64,000 bases of DNA, taken from positions 186,001 to 250,000 of the forward strand of contig NZ_LLWC01000036.1 in NCBI RefSeq assembly GCF_001561995.1, in the 5' to 3' direction. Every line of letters begins with the position of its first letter. The stretch's first letter is position 1. The translations under genes and the position numbers were made by a program. The stretch comes from Polycladidibacter hongkongensis. GTDB taxonomy: Bacteria; Pseudomonadota; Alphaproteobacteria; Rhizobiales; Stappiaceae. A model generated the notes under the pieces. The model saw only the letters and a list, made by a program, of their open reading frames with translations, made no database searches and was not told where the DNA came from. Below, in pieces: positions 17,963 through 26,789 of the stretch.

Positions 17963-18829
17963 TTGATTAAGAAAACACTTCGGGCCGTTTTGCCAGAAAA
18001 ACTGGTTGGTAAAGAAAAAACCGTGGTGCCGCTGGTGCGGTTGCACGGTGTTATTGGTCAAGGCTCCCGTTTCAACTCGGCGCTTAACCTTGCGAATGTG
18101 GAGGAACGGCTAGAGACTGCCTTTAAAATGAAAAAGGCACCACTGGTTGCCCTTTCCATCAATTCGCCCGGCGGATCGCCAGTGCAGTCTCACCTAATCT
18201 ACAAGCGCATTCGGCAGCTGGCGAGTGAACACAGCAAGCAAGTGCTGGTGTTTGTGGAGGATGTGGCCGCGTCTGGCGGCTATTTCATTGCGCTGGCGGG
18301 TGACGAGATTATTGTTGATGCGTCCTCTGTAGTCGGGTCGATCGGTGTTGTCTCCGCCGGATTTGGCTTTGAAGGCTTGATTGAAAAAATCGGCGTGGAA
18401 CGGCGCGTTTATACAGCTGGTACGAAAAAAGCGACGCTTGATCCGTTCCAGCCAGAAAATGCCGAGGATGTGGCACATCTAAAAGGCCTACAGAAAGAAT
18501 TACACGCGCATTTCATCGGTATCGTAAAAGAACGCCGTGCACGTAGTTTGGCGGATGACGCGGATGTGTTTAACGGGCTATTCTGGAGCGGTTCTAAAGG
18601 CGTGGAGCTTGGCCTTGCTGACAAGCTGGGCAGTCTTTACGAGGAGCTGCATGCGCGCTTTGGCGAAGATGTGAAGCTGAAGGAAATCGAGGCAAAGAGC
18701 TCTTGGTTTGCTTCATTGCTTTCCAGCGGGCGAACCGTACCCTCGCTCGAGGCGGCGGCGGTGCACATGCCCGCAGCTGTGTTGGCAGCAGCTGAAGAGC
18801 GCAGCCATTGGCAGCGTTTTGGCCTCTAG
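17963..18829 (+). CDS. S49 family serine peptidase (SppA/SohB-like)
   Basis: A peptidase of about 288 residues of the signal-peptide-peptidase A family, short single-repeat form. The Ser-Lys dyad is visible: Ser in VAASGGYFIA (about 104) and Lys in TAGTKKATLDPF (about 154). SINSPGGSPVQS is the oxyanion/fold signature. No long hydrophobic N-terminal helix is seen. The start is a TTG at 17963 with GAGG six bases before it; a TTG at 17951 is also open. A tiny membrane protein gene follows. Confidence 0.85.
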   Translation: MIKKTLRAVLPEKLVGKEKTVVPLVRLHGVIGQGSRFNSALNLANVEERLETAFKMKKAPLVALSINSPGGSPVQSHLIYKRIRQLASEHSKQVLVFVEDVAASGGYFIALAGDEIIVDASSVVGSIGVVSAGFGFEGLIEKIGVERRVYTAGTKKATLDPFQPENAEDVAHLKGLQKELHAHFIGIVKERRARSLADDADVFNGLFWSGSKGVELGLADKLGSLYEELHARFGEDVKLKEIEAKSSWFASLLSSGRTVPSLEAAAVHMPAAVLAAAEERSHWQRFGL

Positions 18830-18885
18830 CCCACGTTTCGCGCTTTGGAACGGCACGAGTTGGATAGCAGAGCAGGAGGTCTGAC

Positions 18886-19017
18886 ATGACTTTGGAGCTA
18901 CTGGGAATAACAGCAGTGTTTGCCGGTGCGCTTGTCGCGCTGGCGATGGTGATCGGGCAACAAACCACGCCCAAGGCTGTGCGCGTTTACGCCCGTACTT
19001 CTAGGCAGCACCGCTAA
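18886..19017 (+). CDS. 43-residue single-pass membrane protein
   Basis: A small frame starts at an ATG with a perfect AGGAGGT eight bases upstream and ends in TAA. The peptide has one hydrophobic helix (about residues 5-23, ITAVFAGALVALAMVIG) and a basic tail (VRVYARTSRQHR). It lies 56 bases after the S49 peptidase in the same direction. The ribosome site and composition make it a likely real gene. Function unknown; it might anchor or modulate the peptidase. Confidence 0.65.
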   Translation: MTLELLGITAVFAGALVALAMVIGQQTTPKAVRVYARTSRQHR

Positions 19018-19213
19018 TTTCCTGCGGCGTGCAATTTATTCCCCCACCCTAAAGCACGGCAGCGATTGCGCTGCCTGTCTTTAAGATAATACGCGCAAAA
19101 TGAGTATATTGCCTTGCGCAGTGCTTGACGTATCTTGCGCATCGTGGCACCTGTCGGCAACATTTGTTTTTGCTGCCCGCTGCGGGGCTGTTACCTATTC
19201 AGGATGAAAAAAG

Positions 19214-20161
19214 ATGTCGCGCGACACCGTTCCGGCTCACATGGATCCCACCAAGTCATTTCAAGGATTGTTGCTTACCCTCCAGCAATTCTGGGCGGAT
19301 AAAGGCTGTGCTATTTTGCAGCCCTATGACATGGAAGTGGGGGCTGGCACCTTCCACCCGGGCACTACACTGCGCTCGCTCGGTCCGCGCCCTTGGAAAG
19401 CAGCTTATGTGCAGCCTTGCCGCCGACCAACTGACGGGCGCTATGGTGAAAACCCGAACCGCTTGCAGCACTACTACCAGTTTCAGGTGATCCTGAAGCC
19501 CTCGCCGGAGAACCTGCAAGAGTTATATCTTGAAAGCCTGCGCGCCATTGGCATCGACACCGGCGTGCATGATGTGCGTTTTGTGGAAGATGACTGGGAA
19601 AGCCCAACGCTCGGCGCGTGGGGCCTAGGCTGGGAGTGCTGGTGCGATGGTATGGAAGTATCCCAGTTTACCTATTTTCAGCAGGTTGCAGGGTTTGAGT
19701 GTAAGCCGGTCTCTGGCGAGCTGACATACGGTCTAGAACGCTTGGCTATGTACGTTCAGGGTGTGGACAATGTCTATGATCTGAATTTCAATGGCCGAGA
19801 AGGTGACGAGAAAATCTCCTATGGCGATGTGTTCCATCAGGCCGAACAGGAGTTTTCCAGACACAACTTCGAATATGCGGACACCGAGATGCTGTTCCGC
19901 CATTTCAAAGATCATGAAGACGAATGTAAGCGCCTGCTTGCCTTTAGCGAGCAAGCCAAGGAAGAAGCTGGTGATGGCCTGCAAAAGGTTGTGCTGCCTG
20001 CCTATGACCAAGTTAACAAGGCCTCTCATGTATTTAACTTGCTCGATGCGCGCGGCGTCATTTCCGTGACCGAGCGGCAGAGCTACATTTTGCGCGTGCG
20101 GGAACTTGCCAAAGCGTGCGGCGCAGCCTTTCTAGAGACAAAGTGGGGCGGCAAAGAATAG
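19214..20161 (+). CDS. glyQ: Glycyl-tRNA synthetase alpha subunit
   Basis: A 315-residue class II synthetase subunit that activates glycine; works as a tetramer with GlyS. Typical segments are [33 protein letters not shown], and [20 protein letters not shown]. The first ATG has AGGATG a little way upstream; the ATG at 19241 is an alternative. A terminator and a 2.3 kb GH3-like gene separate it from glyS, unlike the usual direct glyQ-glyS pair. Confidence 0.95.
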   Translation: MSRDTVPAHMDPTKSFQGLLLTLQQFWADKGCAILQPYDMEVGAGTFHPGTTLRSLGPRPWKAAYVQPCRRPTDGRYGENPNRLQHYYQFQVILKPSPENLQELYLESLRAIGIDTGVHDVRFVEDDWESPTLGAWGLGWECWCDGMEVSQFTYFQQVAGFECKPVSGELTYGLERLAMYVQGVDNVYDLNFNGREGDEKISYGDVFHQAEQEFSRHNFEYADTEMLFRHFKDHEDECKRLLAFSEQAKEEAGDGLQKVVLPAYDQVNKASHVFNLLDARGVISVTERQSYILRVRELAKACGAAFLETKWGGKE

Positions 20162-20183
20162 CCTAGCGCCACTTTCGGTGTTT

Positions 20184-20217
20184 AAAGGCCAGTCTCTACA
20201 TGGGGCTGGCCTTTTTC
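20184..20217 (+). terminator. rho-independent terminator after glyQ
   Basis: AAAGGCCAG pairs with CTGGCCTTT around TCTCTACATGGGG, followed by a T run. It would limit transcription from glyQ into the GH3-like gene. Confidence 0.7.
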
Positions 20218-20343
20218 TATGGTTTGTTACCTGTCGAATTTACCCCTGCCTAAATGCCAGATAAGACCTTGAGAGTATCGGCACTGCCTGCCGCCTGCTA
20301 GCCTTTCGCATTAAGAGTGTCAGTATAAGCGCAATGGATAGGC

Positions 20344-22650
20344 ATGACAGGTAAGGACAGCACAAATGAACCGGCGAACGACGACACTGACCACGCCTCC
20401 CACGGGCAGCCGCGTGACATTGGAGCAGCGGTAGAAGCACTCAAACAATCGCTGCATAGCACCAATGCCGTTGGCAGGGAGCAAACCAAGGCAAGGCACG
20501 ACGAAATCGCACGGCATTTACTGCAGCAGCTTACTCAGGAGCAAAAGCTTGCGCTGAAGAGTGGTCAAACCGACTTTTGGCAGGGCCTGGGCCAGATGAT
20601 GCAGCAGGGTCTGAGCAAGGCGGAGATTGTCGCAGGCGGCGCCGAACTAGCCGGTTTGCCGCCGCTAAGGTATTGCGAAGGTAGCCGTGGGCTGGCTCAG
20701 CCGGGTGCCACAACCTTTCCTGTAGTTATGTCGCGGGCGGCGACGTTTGACCGCGAGCTAGAGCAGCGGGTTGGTGCTGTAATAGGCGCAGAAGCGCGCG
20801 CCTGTGGTTACACAATGATTGGTGCCGCAAGTGGTGCAATTCTGTATTTCCCGCAGTGGGGACGCGCACAAGAATGCTATGGAGAAGATCCATTTGTTGC
20901 TGGCGAGATGGGGGCTGCTTTGGTTAGCGGGCTTCAGCGCTATGCCCTAGCTGTGGTAAAGAATTTGGGCGCACTGCCTTTGGAAGATGGCAAGTTTTCC
21001 CGCGAAACGCTGCTGGGAAACAACGCTGCGCAAAATGTGCATCTGGCGAGTTACAGGCGTCTATTGGCCAGTGGTGCGGCTTCTGTCATGACAAGTTACA
21101 ATCAGGTGAACGGCGAGCTTTGCAGCCAAAGCCAATGGCTCTTGCAAGACGTGCTGCGCAAAAATTGGCGCTTTGAAGGGATTATTGTTAGTCCGTTTTT
21201 GTTCGGGATACGCAGTGCCAAGCTGGCGGCGCTGGCGGGCCTTGATCTGGAATTTCCATTTCGCTTTCTGTTTGCACAGGAGCTGGCGCCGCTCCTGCAA
21301 GATGGCAGTTACACGCAAGAGCAGCTGGACCTTTCTTGCCTGCGGCTGTTACGCCAACGCGTGCGGCTAGCGGATCTACGGGCCGAACCAATCCGGCCGG
21401 GGGCACGGGCACACAGAGCCATTGCCTTGGAAGCCGCGCAGAAGTCTCTGGTGCTCCTAAAAAATGAAGGTAGCCTGTTGCCCCTTGAGCACCTGAGCAG
21501 CCTAGCTGTAATTGGTGAAGCTGCAGGCAACGCCTTGCTCGGCGATGAGGGAGCCAGCGCAACGCAACCGGCGCATGCGGTGACCCTTTTGGAAGCCTTG
21601 AAAGCCGCCCTCTTTCAAAAAACTCTGCTAAAGCAGGATAAGGGGCATGACATCGAGCGGGCCTGCCGGATGGCAGCAGCAGCAGAAGCCACCGTGGTCT
21701 TTGTTGGTGCAAAACAGGGAGATGAAGGTGAACAGGTGCCGGATGATCTGGCAGTGCGTTTTCATCAAATCCTTCCTGAGGCAGTGGGTCCTGATGCACA
21801 ACAGGCGCGACGCAGTTTTACCAGCCAGTTTAACGGGGAGGATAACGCGGCGCAGGCGGTGCAAGGCGGGGGAGATCGGGCGCATTTGGAATTGTCCCGC
21901 CATGACAAGGCGCTCCTACATGCGCTGCACGGCGTACAGGATAACCTGATTGTTGTGGTGGTTGGCGGCGGGCCCTATTTGGTCTCGCATTGGATCAGCA
22001 AGGCCAAAGCTGTTATTTGGGCCGGTTATGGTGGCCAAGAAGGCGGCTTGGCGTTAGCGCAAGTGTTGCTTGGGCAGCTTTCACCAAGTGGACGCTTACC
22101 AATGACATGGCCAATACGCGAAGAAGATTTGCCCTTGCCTCCGGCTAGCGGCAAGGCCGTCAAGCTCAATGAGCGGCATGGCTACCGCGCTCTGGAGGCC
22201 TGCGGGCGGCGGGCTGCATTTCCTTTTGGTTTCGGGCTTGGCTATACGGACATCCGCTACGGGCCATTGCTTGCAAAGCTGGTGGGAACAGGCAACTATC
22301 AATGCCTGCATCTGGAGTTCACTTTGCAAAACATCGGCGCCTACGACTGCGCCGAAGTTGTGCAGCTATATGTGCGGGCCGCTGAGGCGCGCATTGGCGA
22401 GATTACACGGCAACTCAAAGGTTTTGAGCGCGTTCGCTTGCTTGCGGGCGAGCGGCGCAAAGTGGAGATGCAATTGCCCATTAGCGAACTTGCAACATGG
22501 CACGAAGAAAGCCAAGGCTATGTTGTTGAACGTATTCTCTATGAAATAATGATCGCTCGGCATGCAGAAGATGAACAGGCCCTGCGCTGCCTCATGGATT
22601 TAAAAGATAGCAGCTTACTCGTGGAAAGTGGCGAGCTGGAAAGCAGTTAA
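20344..22650 (+). CDS. GH3-family beta-glucosidase-like protein with degenerate active site
   Basis: A 768-residue protein with the three-part layout of GH3 beta-glucosidases: N-terminal barrel (about 60-320), alpha/beta sandwich (about 350-610, LEAAQKSLVLLKNEG) and a fibronectin III-like end (about 652-715, EVVQLYVR...QLKGFERV). Conserved WGR..ECYGEDPF is kept at about 171-184. The nucleophile motif, usually VSDW, reads VSPF at about 283-286; the usual KHF reads KNL at about 205; the usual DGPRG reads EGSRG. No signal peptide is seen. It may be an inactive binding or structural relative. It lies between glyQ and glyS in the same direction. Confidence 0.8.
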   Translation: MTGKDSTNEPANDDTDHASHGQPRDIGAAVEALKQSLHSTNAVGREQTKARHDEIARHLLQQLTQEQKLALKSGQTDFWQGLGQMMQQGLSKAEIVAGGAELAGLPPLRYCEGSRGLAQPGATTFPVVMSRAATFDRELEQRVGAVIGAEARACGYTMIGAASGAILYFPQWGRAQECYGEDPFVAGEMGAALVSGLQRYALAVVKNLGALPLEDGKFSRETLLGNNAAQNVHLASYRRLLASGAASVMTSYNQVNGELCSQSQWLLQDVLRKNWRFEGIIVSPFLFGIRSAKLAALAGLDLEFPFRFLFAQELAPLLQDGSYTQEQLDLSCLRLLRQRVRLADLRAEPIRPGARAHRAIALEAAQKSLVLLKNEGSLLPLEHLSSLAVIGEAAGNALLGDEGASATQPAHAVTLLEALKAALFQKTLLKQDKGHDIERACRMAAAAEATVVFVGAKQGDEGEQVPDDLAVRFHQILPEAVGPDAQQARRSFTSQFNGEDNAAQAVQGGGDRAHLELSRHDKALLHALHGVQDNLIVVVVGGGPYLVSHWISKAKAVIWAGYGGQEGGLALAQVLLGQLSPSGRLPMTWPIREEDLPLPPASGKAVKLNERHGYRALEACGRRAAFPFGFGLGYTDIRYGPLLAKLVGTGNYQCLHLEFTLQNIGAYDCAEVVQLYVRAAEARIGEITRQLKGFERVRLLAGERRKVEMQLPISELATWHEESQGYVVERILYEIMIARHAEDEQALRCLMDLKDSSLLVESGELESS

Positions 22651-22832
22651 TGCAGCAGTATACCTTGGAAGGGTAATTGGGGATTGCCAGTTGCGGTGAG
22701 CACAAGCGGGAAAACTCCCTCGCAGGCCGTGGCCCTTGCCTTTTTCGGGTGACAATTGCCACCGGGATTGCTAGGCAACTAACAGTGAAACTGGCTCTAT
22801 TTACCTAAAAAGCTCAAGGGCGTTTATCTCCC

Positions 22833-25070
22833 ATGCCTGATCTTCTTATCGAACTGTTTAGCGAAGAAATCCCTGCCCGTATGCAACGTCGCGCGGCGGA
22901 AGACCTAAAAAAACTTGTTACCAATGCTGTGGTTGAGGCTGGCCTGACTTATGAGGGCGCCAAAGCATTTGCGACACCTCGCCGCCTCGCCCTGCACGTT
23001 GCAGGTTTGCCTGCTGCCTCTGCCGCGACGCGCGAAGAGCGTAAAGGTCCACGCGTTGGCGCCCCAGAAAAAGCATTGGAGGGTTTTTTGCGCGGCGCAG
23101 GCCTTGCCTCTATCGATGATGCGCAAGTGCAAAACGACCCCAAAAAGGGTGATTTCTATGTAGCAGTGATCGAGAAAGACGGGCGCCCGGCGACAGATAT
23201 CATCGCCGAGGCAATGCCTACCATCATTAGCAATTTCCCTTGGCCAAAGTCTCAACGGTGGGGCACAGGCAGCTTGAAGTGGGTACGCCCACTACATTCC
23301 ATTGTTTGTACATTTGGCCCAGAAACTGAAGAGCCCGAGATTGTCCATTTTGAAGTTGGTGGCATCAAGTCCGGCAATGTTACCCGCGGGCACCGCTTCC
23401 TTGCGCCACAAAGCTTTGAGGTTCGCCGTCTGGAAGACTACATGGCCAAGCTTGAAGCCCACAAAGTGGTGCTTGATGCGGACCGGCGCAAAGACATCAT
23501 TTTGCATGACGCACAAAATGCAGCGCTGGCGCTTGGGCTTGAGCTGGTCGAGGATGAAGGCCTGCTGGAAGAGGTGGCCGGGCTGAACGAATGGCCAACG
23601 GTATTGATCGGCGCTTATGACGAGGCATTCCTTGCGCTTCCGGATGAAGTTATCAAGCTGACAATCAAAGAAAACCAGAAGAATTTCGTGCTGCGCGATC
23701 CGGCAACGGGTAAACTCTCCAACAAGTTTGCTCTGACGACCAATATCGAGGCGACAGACGGCGGTGCCGTGATTATTGCCGGTAACGAAAAAGTGGTTGC
23801 GGCTCGGCTTTCAGATGCAAAATTCTTCTGGGAAGGTGATCTGAAAACGAAGCTGGAAAGCAATCTGCCCAAGCTGGATAGCATTATCTTCCATGAAAAG
23901 CTGGGAACAGTGGGGCAGCGGGTCCAGCGCCTTGAGCGTTTGGCAACCGAATTGGCCAGCGTCACCGGAGCAGCACCAGCAGATGCGCAGCGCGCTGCAA
24001 AGCTTGCCAAGACGGACCTAGTTAGCGCAAGCGTGTTTGAGTTTACCGAGTTACAGGGGCTGATTGGCCGCTATCTAGCGACCGCGCAAGGGGAAACGCC
24101 CGCTATTGCCGCTGCGATAGAGGATCACTACAAGCCCGCAGGGGCGGCAGATGAGGTGCCAAGTGCGCCGGTATCTATCGCCGTTGCACTTGCGGACAAA
24201 GTGGATGTTCTGGCAGGTTTCTGGGCAATTAATGAAAAGCCGACCGGCTCGAAAGATCCGTTTGCGCTACGCCGGGCAGCGCTTGGCATTATTCGCATTG
24301 TGCTTGAAAACGATCTGCGTTTACCTCTACGCGATGTGTTGGTGCAAGCGCTGCGGCGCAATCTTGCCGATGTGGCGACAGCCCGCGGCGAAGATGCCCT
24401 GAAGGGGCTGCCCTTTATTGGCAAAGGGGAAGCCGGAGAAGATCTGGTTTCTGGCTTGTTCTCGTTTGTGAACGGCTGTGCTGGCAAAGTTCTGGATAGC
24501 TTTAGCGAGAAAGTTCCTGAAACAGCGCTGGAACGGGGCCTTATTGACGATTTGATGGGCTTTATTGCCGAACGTTTGAAAGTCGTGATGAAGGACAAGG
24601 GCATCCGGCATGATCTGATTGATGCTGTGTTTGCCCTTGGGGATCAAAGTGATTTGGCCCTTGTTGTCAAACGCGCGGAAGCACTGGGTGCATTGCTTGG
24701 CTCTGAGGATGGTGAAAACCTGCTGGCCGGTTACAAGCGCGCGGCCAACATTTTGCGCGCTGAAGAGAAGAAAGAAGGCACAAGCTTTGGTGGGGAGCCG
24801 CAAAGCGCCCTTCTCATCGAGCCTGCCGAGGTTGCCTTGTTTGAGGCCATTTGTGGGCTGGAGGCGCAGGTGGCGCCGCTGTTGGTCGCGAATGATTACA
24901 ACGGCGCGATGAGCGCTCTGGCGCAGCTGCGGGCACCAGTAGACAAATTCTTTGTCGATATTCACGTGAATGCAGAGGATGCCAAGGTACGTGAGAACCG
25001 CTTGAAGCTGCTGACGCGCATTCGCCACACGATGCATCAGGTTGCGGATTTCTCAAAGATCGCAGGCTAG
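22833..25070 (+). CDS. glyS: Glycyl-tRNA synthetase beta subunit
   Basis: A 745-residue subunit that binds tRNA-Gly and completes the alpha2-beta2 synthetase. It shows the family start [15 protein letters not shown], the [11 protein letters not shown] segment, [15 protein letters not shown] and [17 protein letters not shown], with the C-terminal anticodon-binding region ending in [21 protein letters not shown]. Length and start agree with the family. A strong terminator follows directly. Confidence 0.96.
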   Translation: MPDLLIELFSEEIPARMQRRAAEDLKKLVTNAVVEAGLTYEGAKAFATPRRLALHVAGLPAASAATREERKGPRVGAPEKALEGFLRGAGLASIDDAQVQNDPKKGDFYVAVIEKDGRPATDIIAEAMPTIISNFPWPKSQRWGTGSLKWVRPLHSIVCTFGPETEEPEIVHFEVGGIKSGNVTRGHRFLAPQSFEVRRLEDYMAKLEAHKVVLDADRRKDIILHDAQNAALALGLELVEDEGLLEEVAGLNEWPTVLIGAYDEAFLALPDEVIKLTIKENQKNFVLRDPATGKLSNKFALTTNIEATDGGAVIIAGNEKVVAARLSDAKFFWEGDLKTKLESNLPKLDSIIFHEKLGTVGQRVQRLERLATELASVTGAAPADAQRAAKLAKTDLVSASVFEFTELQGLIGRYLATAQGETPAIAAAIEDHYKPAGAADEVPSAPVSIAVALADKVDVLAGFWAINEKPTGSKDPFALRRAALGIIRIVLENDLRLPLRDVLVQALRRNLADVATARGEDALKGLPFIGKGEAGEDLVSGLFSFVNGCAGKVLDSFSEKVPETALERGLIDDLMGFIAERLKVVMKDKGIRHDLIDAVFALGDQSDLALVVKRAEALGALLGSEDGENLLAGYKRAANILRAEEKKEGTSFGGEPQSALLIEPAEVALFEAICGLEAQVAPLLVANDYNGAMSALAQLRAPVDKFFVDIHVNAEDAKVRENRLKLLTRIRHTMHQVADFSKIAG

Positions 25071-25092
25071 CACAGCCGTTTTTTAAAAATGC

Positions 25093-25128
25093 AAAAGCCC
25101 GGGGGATGTCTCCCGGGCTTTTTTTTGG
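25093..25128. terminator. strong terminator after glyS
   Basis: AAAAGCCCGGG pairs with CCCGGGCTTTT around a short loop, followed by TTTTTT on the plus strand and preceded by an A run that serves the opposite gene. Confidence 0.9.
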
Positions 25129-25137
25129 GTTGCTTGC

Positions 25138-25620
25138 CTAGTAAGGCACCTTAAAGCGATTGTAGATAAAATGCAGCAGCCACGCTGGACCAATCAGCAA
25201 AAACTGCAAGTCTTTAAAAAAGGACGGCTTTTTGCCCTCAATCTTGTGGCCGATGAATTGCCCAATCCAAGCGATGACAAACACCGCCAGCGCAATTTGC
25301 CATAAAGGCCATGCAAGGCCCGCTGTTGCGAGCGCTTGGTTGCCCCAGACACACAAGACGGCAAACAGCAGCATGCCCAGCGCCAGCATAGGCGAGAGCA
25401 CCACATAGTAGAGTACAGCAAGTGCTAGAACCAACGTACACCAGTTCCAATAGGGAACTAAGCGAAAGCCTAAGGGGGTTGGTATGGACCAAAGCAGAGC
25501 TGTAACAGTCCATGCTATCAGCGGCACACAAACCCAATGAATGAGCTTGTTGGTTGCATTCTGGTGACTTTCGCCATACTCGGCCAACAGCGCGTCGATG
25601 CGTCTTTGTTTTGCAGTCAT
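25138..25620 (-). CDS. Mpo1-like/DUF962 membrane protein
   Basis: A 160-residue integral membrane protein with about four helices, of the YGL010w/Mpo1 family. Yeast Mpo1 is an iron-dependent dioxygenase in alpha-oxidation of 2-hydroxy fatty acids from sphingoid bases. The candidate metal-binding histidines are visible: ESHQNATNK (H19), LIHWV (H28), GHKIEGKKPSFF (H125) and LLHF (H150). GGGGAGGG lies before the ATG. The bacterial substrate is not known. Confidence 0.8.
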   Translation of the reverse strand: MTAKQRRIDALLAEYGESHQNATNKLIHWVCVPLIAWTVTALLWSIPTPLGFRLVPYWNWCTLVLALAVLYYVVLSPMLALGMLLFAVLCVWGNQALATAGLAWPLWQIALAVFVIAWIGQFIGHKIEGKKPSFFKDLQFLLIGPAWLLHFIYNRFKVPY

Positions 25621-25841
25621 GATCCCTCCCCGATCCAGTTCTGCTTAATTTAACTTGCGTTCCACAAAGATAAAATTACGCTAAAAAAAACAAACAATTC
25701 AATAGGGTTTTTAAAAAATGCAAGCAGACTATATTAAATATTTACACTCGTTCAGTTTTAAGTGATGGATATAAATTGTTTACTTGATGAAACAGCGCAA
25801 CAGGCACTAAGATCAACTTGCATGATCCGAGAATCGCCTAG

Positions 25842-26696
25842 ATGCACCGCTTACTATTTATTTTTAAAATTCTATTTGCTTCAAGTATACTCATCGCTGC
25901 TGCTCAGCCTGACGATGTTCGTCTGCGTTATGCACCGCTGTTCGCCCGGTTTGATGCCGGAGAACTAACTCGGCAGGAGAAGGCCTTTTTGCAGCTCGGT
26001 CTGGTGCTTACAGGCCTCCTGAATGAGGTTGCGACGGGAGAGTGGAAGACCAGCAGCGACGCCGCTCTTTCAAAGTTTGCTGGAAAGCGTTTTGGGCGCC
26101 AGCACATGGCGGACCCAAGCTTTTTTGTGGCAACGCGGCTATATGAGGAAACACTTGCCAAGGTGCATGGCGATGGCTGGAAGAGTGCTTGGTTTAACAG
26201 CACCGGATATACCTACCCCAGCAAGTATTGTGGATCTATCAATCAAAAATTCCGGGCTACAACGCTGTCGTGCTTTCGCGGGGCATTACTTATCAGAAGT
26301 TATGATATGAGCTATGGGGAGCATTCTGCCCTGCACGCCAAGCTGTTGCGGCAAAGCGAAGGCCAGCCAGAACCCGCCTACACAGTTCGCAACGCAAGCA
26401 GCTGGGTCAGCGCAGCGACTTTGCAAGGTGAAGAACGCCGCTACATCCGATCGCAGCTGGTAGGCGGACGCTGGCTAGCGGTGGAGGTGCAGGCGCAAGA
26501 TGCGGGCCTCTCCTATGTCGCTGGTGTTAGCGCGACCATCCAATTCGGAACTCGACAGGCCATATTGCAGGGCTCGCGCGGGGTGCTGCGCTATTTTTCC
26601 GGGCTTGCCCATAAATGGCTGCGCAGTGCGCAAGTGAAAGATTTTGGGGCCGAGTTGGCCGCCTACAAGTATTGCAGGGCTTGTCGCGCCAACTAG
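25842..26696 (+). CDS. Secreted protein of unknown function with peptidoglycan-binding-like start
   Basis: A 284-residue protein with a probable signal peptide (about 1-21, hydrophobic LFIFKILFASSILIAAA). Residues about 40-85 (LTRQEKAFLQLGLVLTGLLN...WKTSSDAALSKFAGKRFG) resemble the short peptidoglycan-binding-like module at the front of some alphaproteobacterial exported proteins. The rest shows no motif I recognise; several cysteines (CGS, SCF, CRAC) could form disulfides outside the cytoplasm. The 221 bases before it are markedly A+T rich. Function unknown. Confidence 0.7.
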   Translation: MHRLLFIFKILFASSILIAAAQPDDVRLRYAPLFARFDAGELTRQEKAFLQLGLVLTGLLNEVATGEWKTSSDAALSKFAGKRFGRQHMADPSFFVATRLYEETLAKVHGDGWKSAWFNSTGYTYPSKYCGSINQKFRATTLSCFRGALLIRSYDMSYGEHSALHAKLLRQSEGQPEPAYTVRNASSWVSAATLQGEERRYIRSQLVGGRWLAVEVQAQDAGLSYVAGVSATIQFGTRQAILQGSRGVLRYFSGLAHKWLRSAQVKDFGAELAAYKYCRACRAN

Positions 26697-26728
26697 CTAT
26701 TGTCGTAGCGGCCTGTTGTCTTCATAAA

Positions 26729-26760
26729 AAAGGGCGGCCCTAAAGGCCGCCCTTTGCTTT
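26729..26760. terminator. bidirectional terminator, secreted unknown / malic enzyme
   Basis: AAAGGGCGGCC (26729-26739) pairs with GGCCGCCCTTT (26745-26755) around CTAAA, with a T-rich tail to the right and an A run to the left, between two converging genes. Confidence 0.85.
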
Positions 26761-26789
26761 AATGTTTCACGTCCTCGTGACAACAGAGA

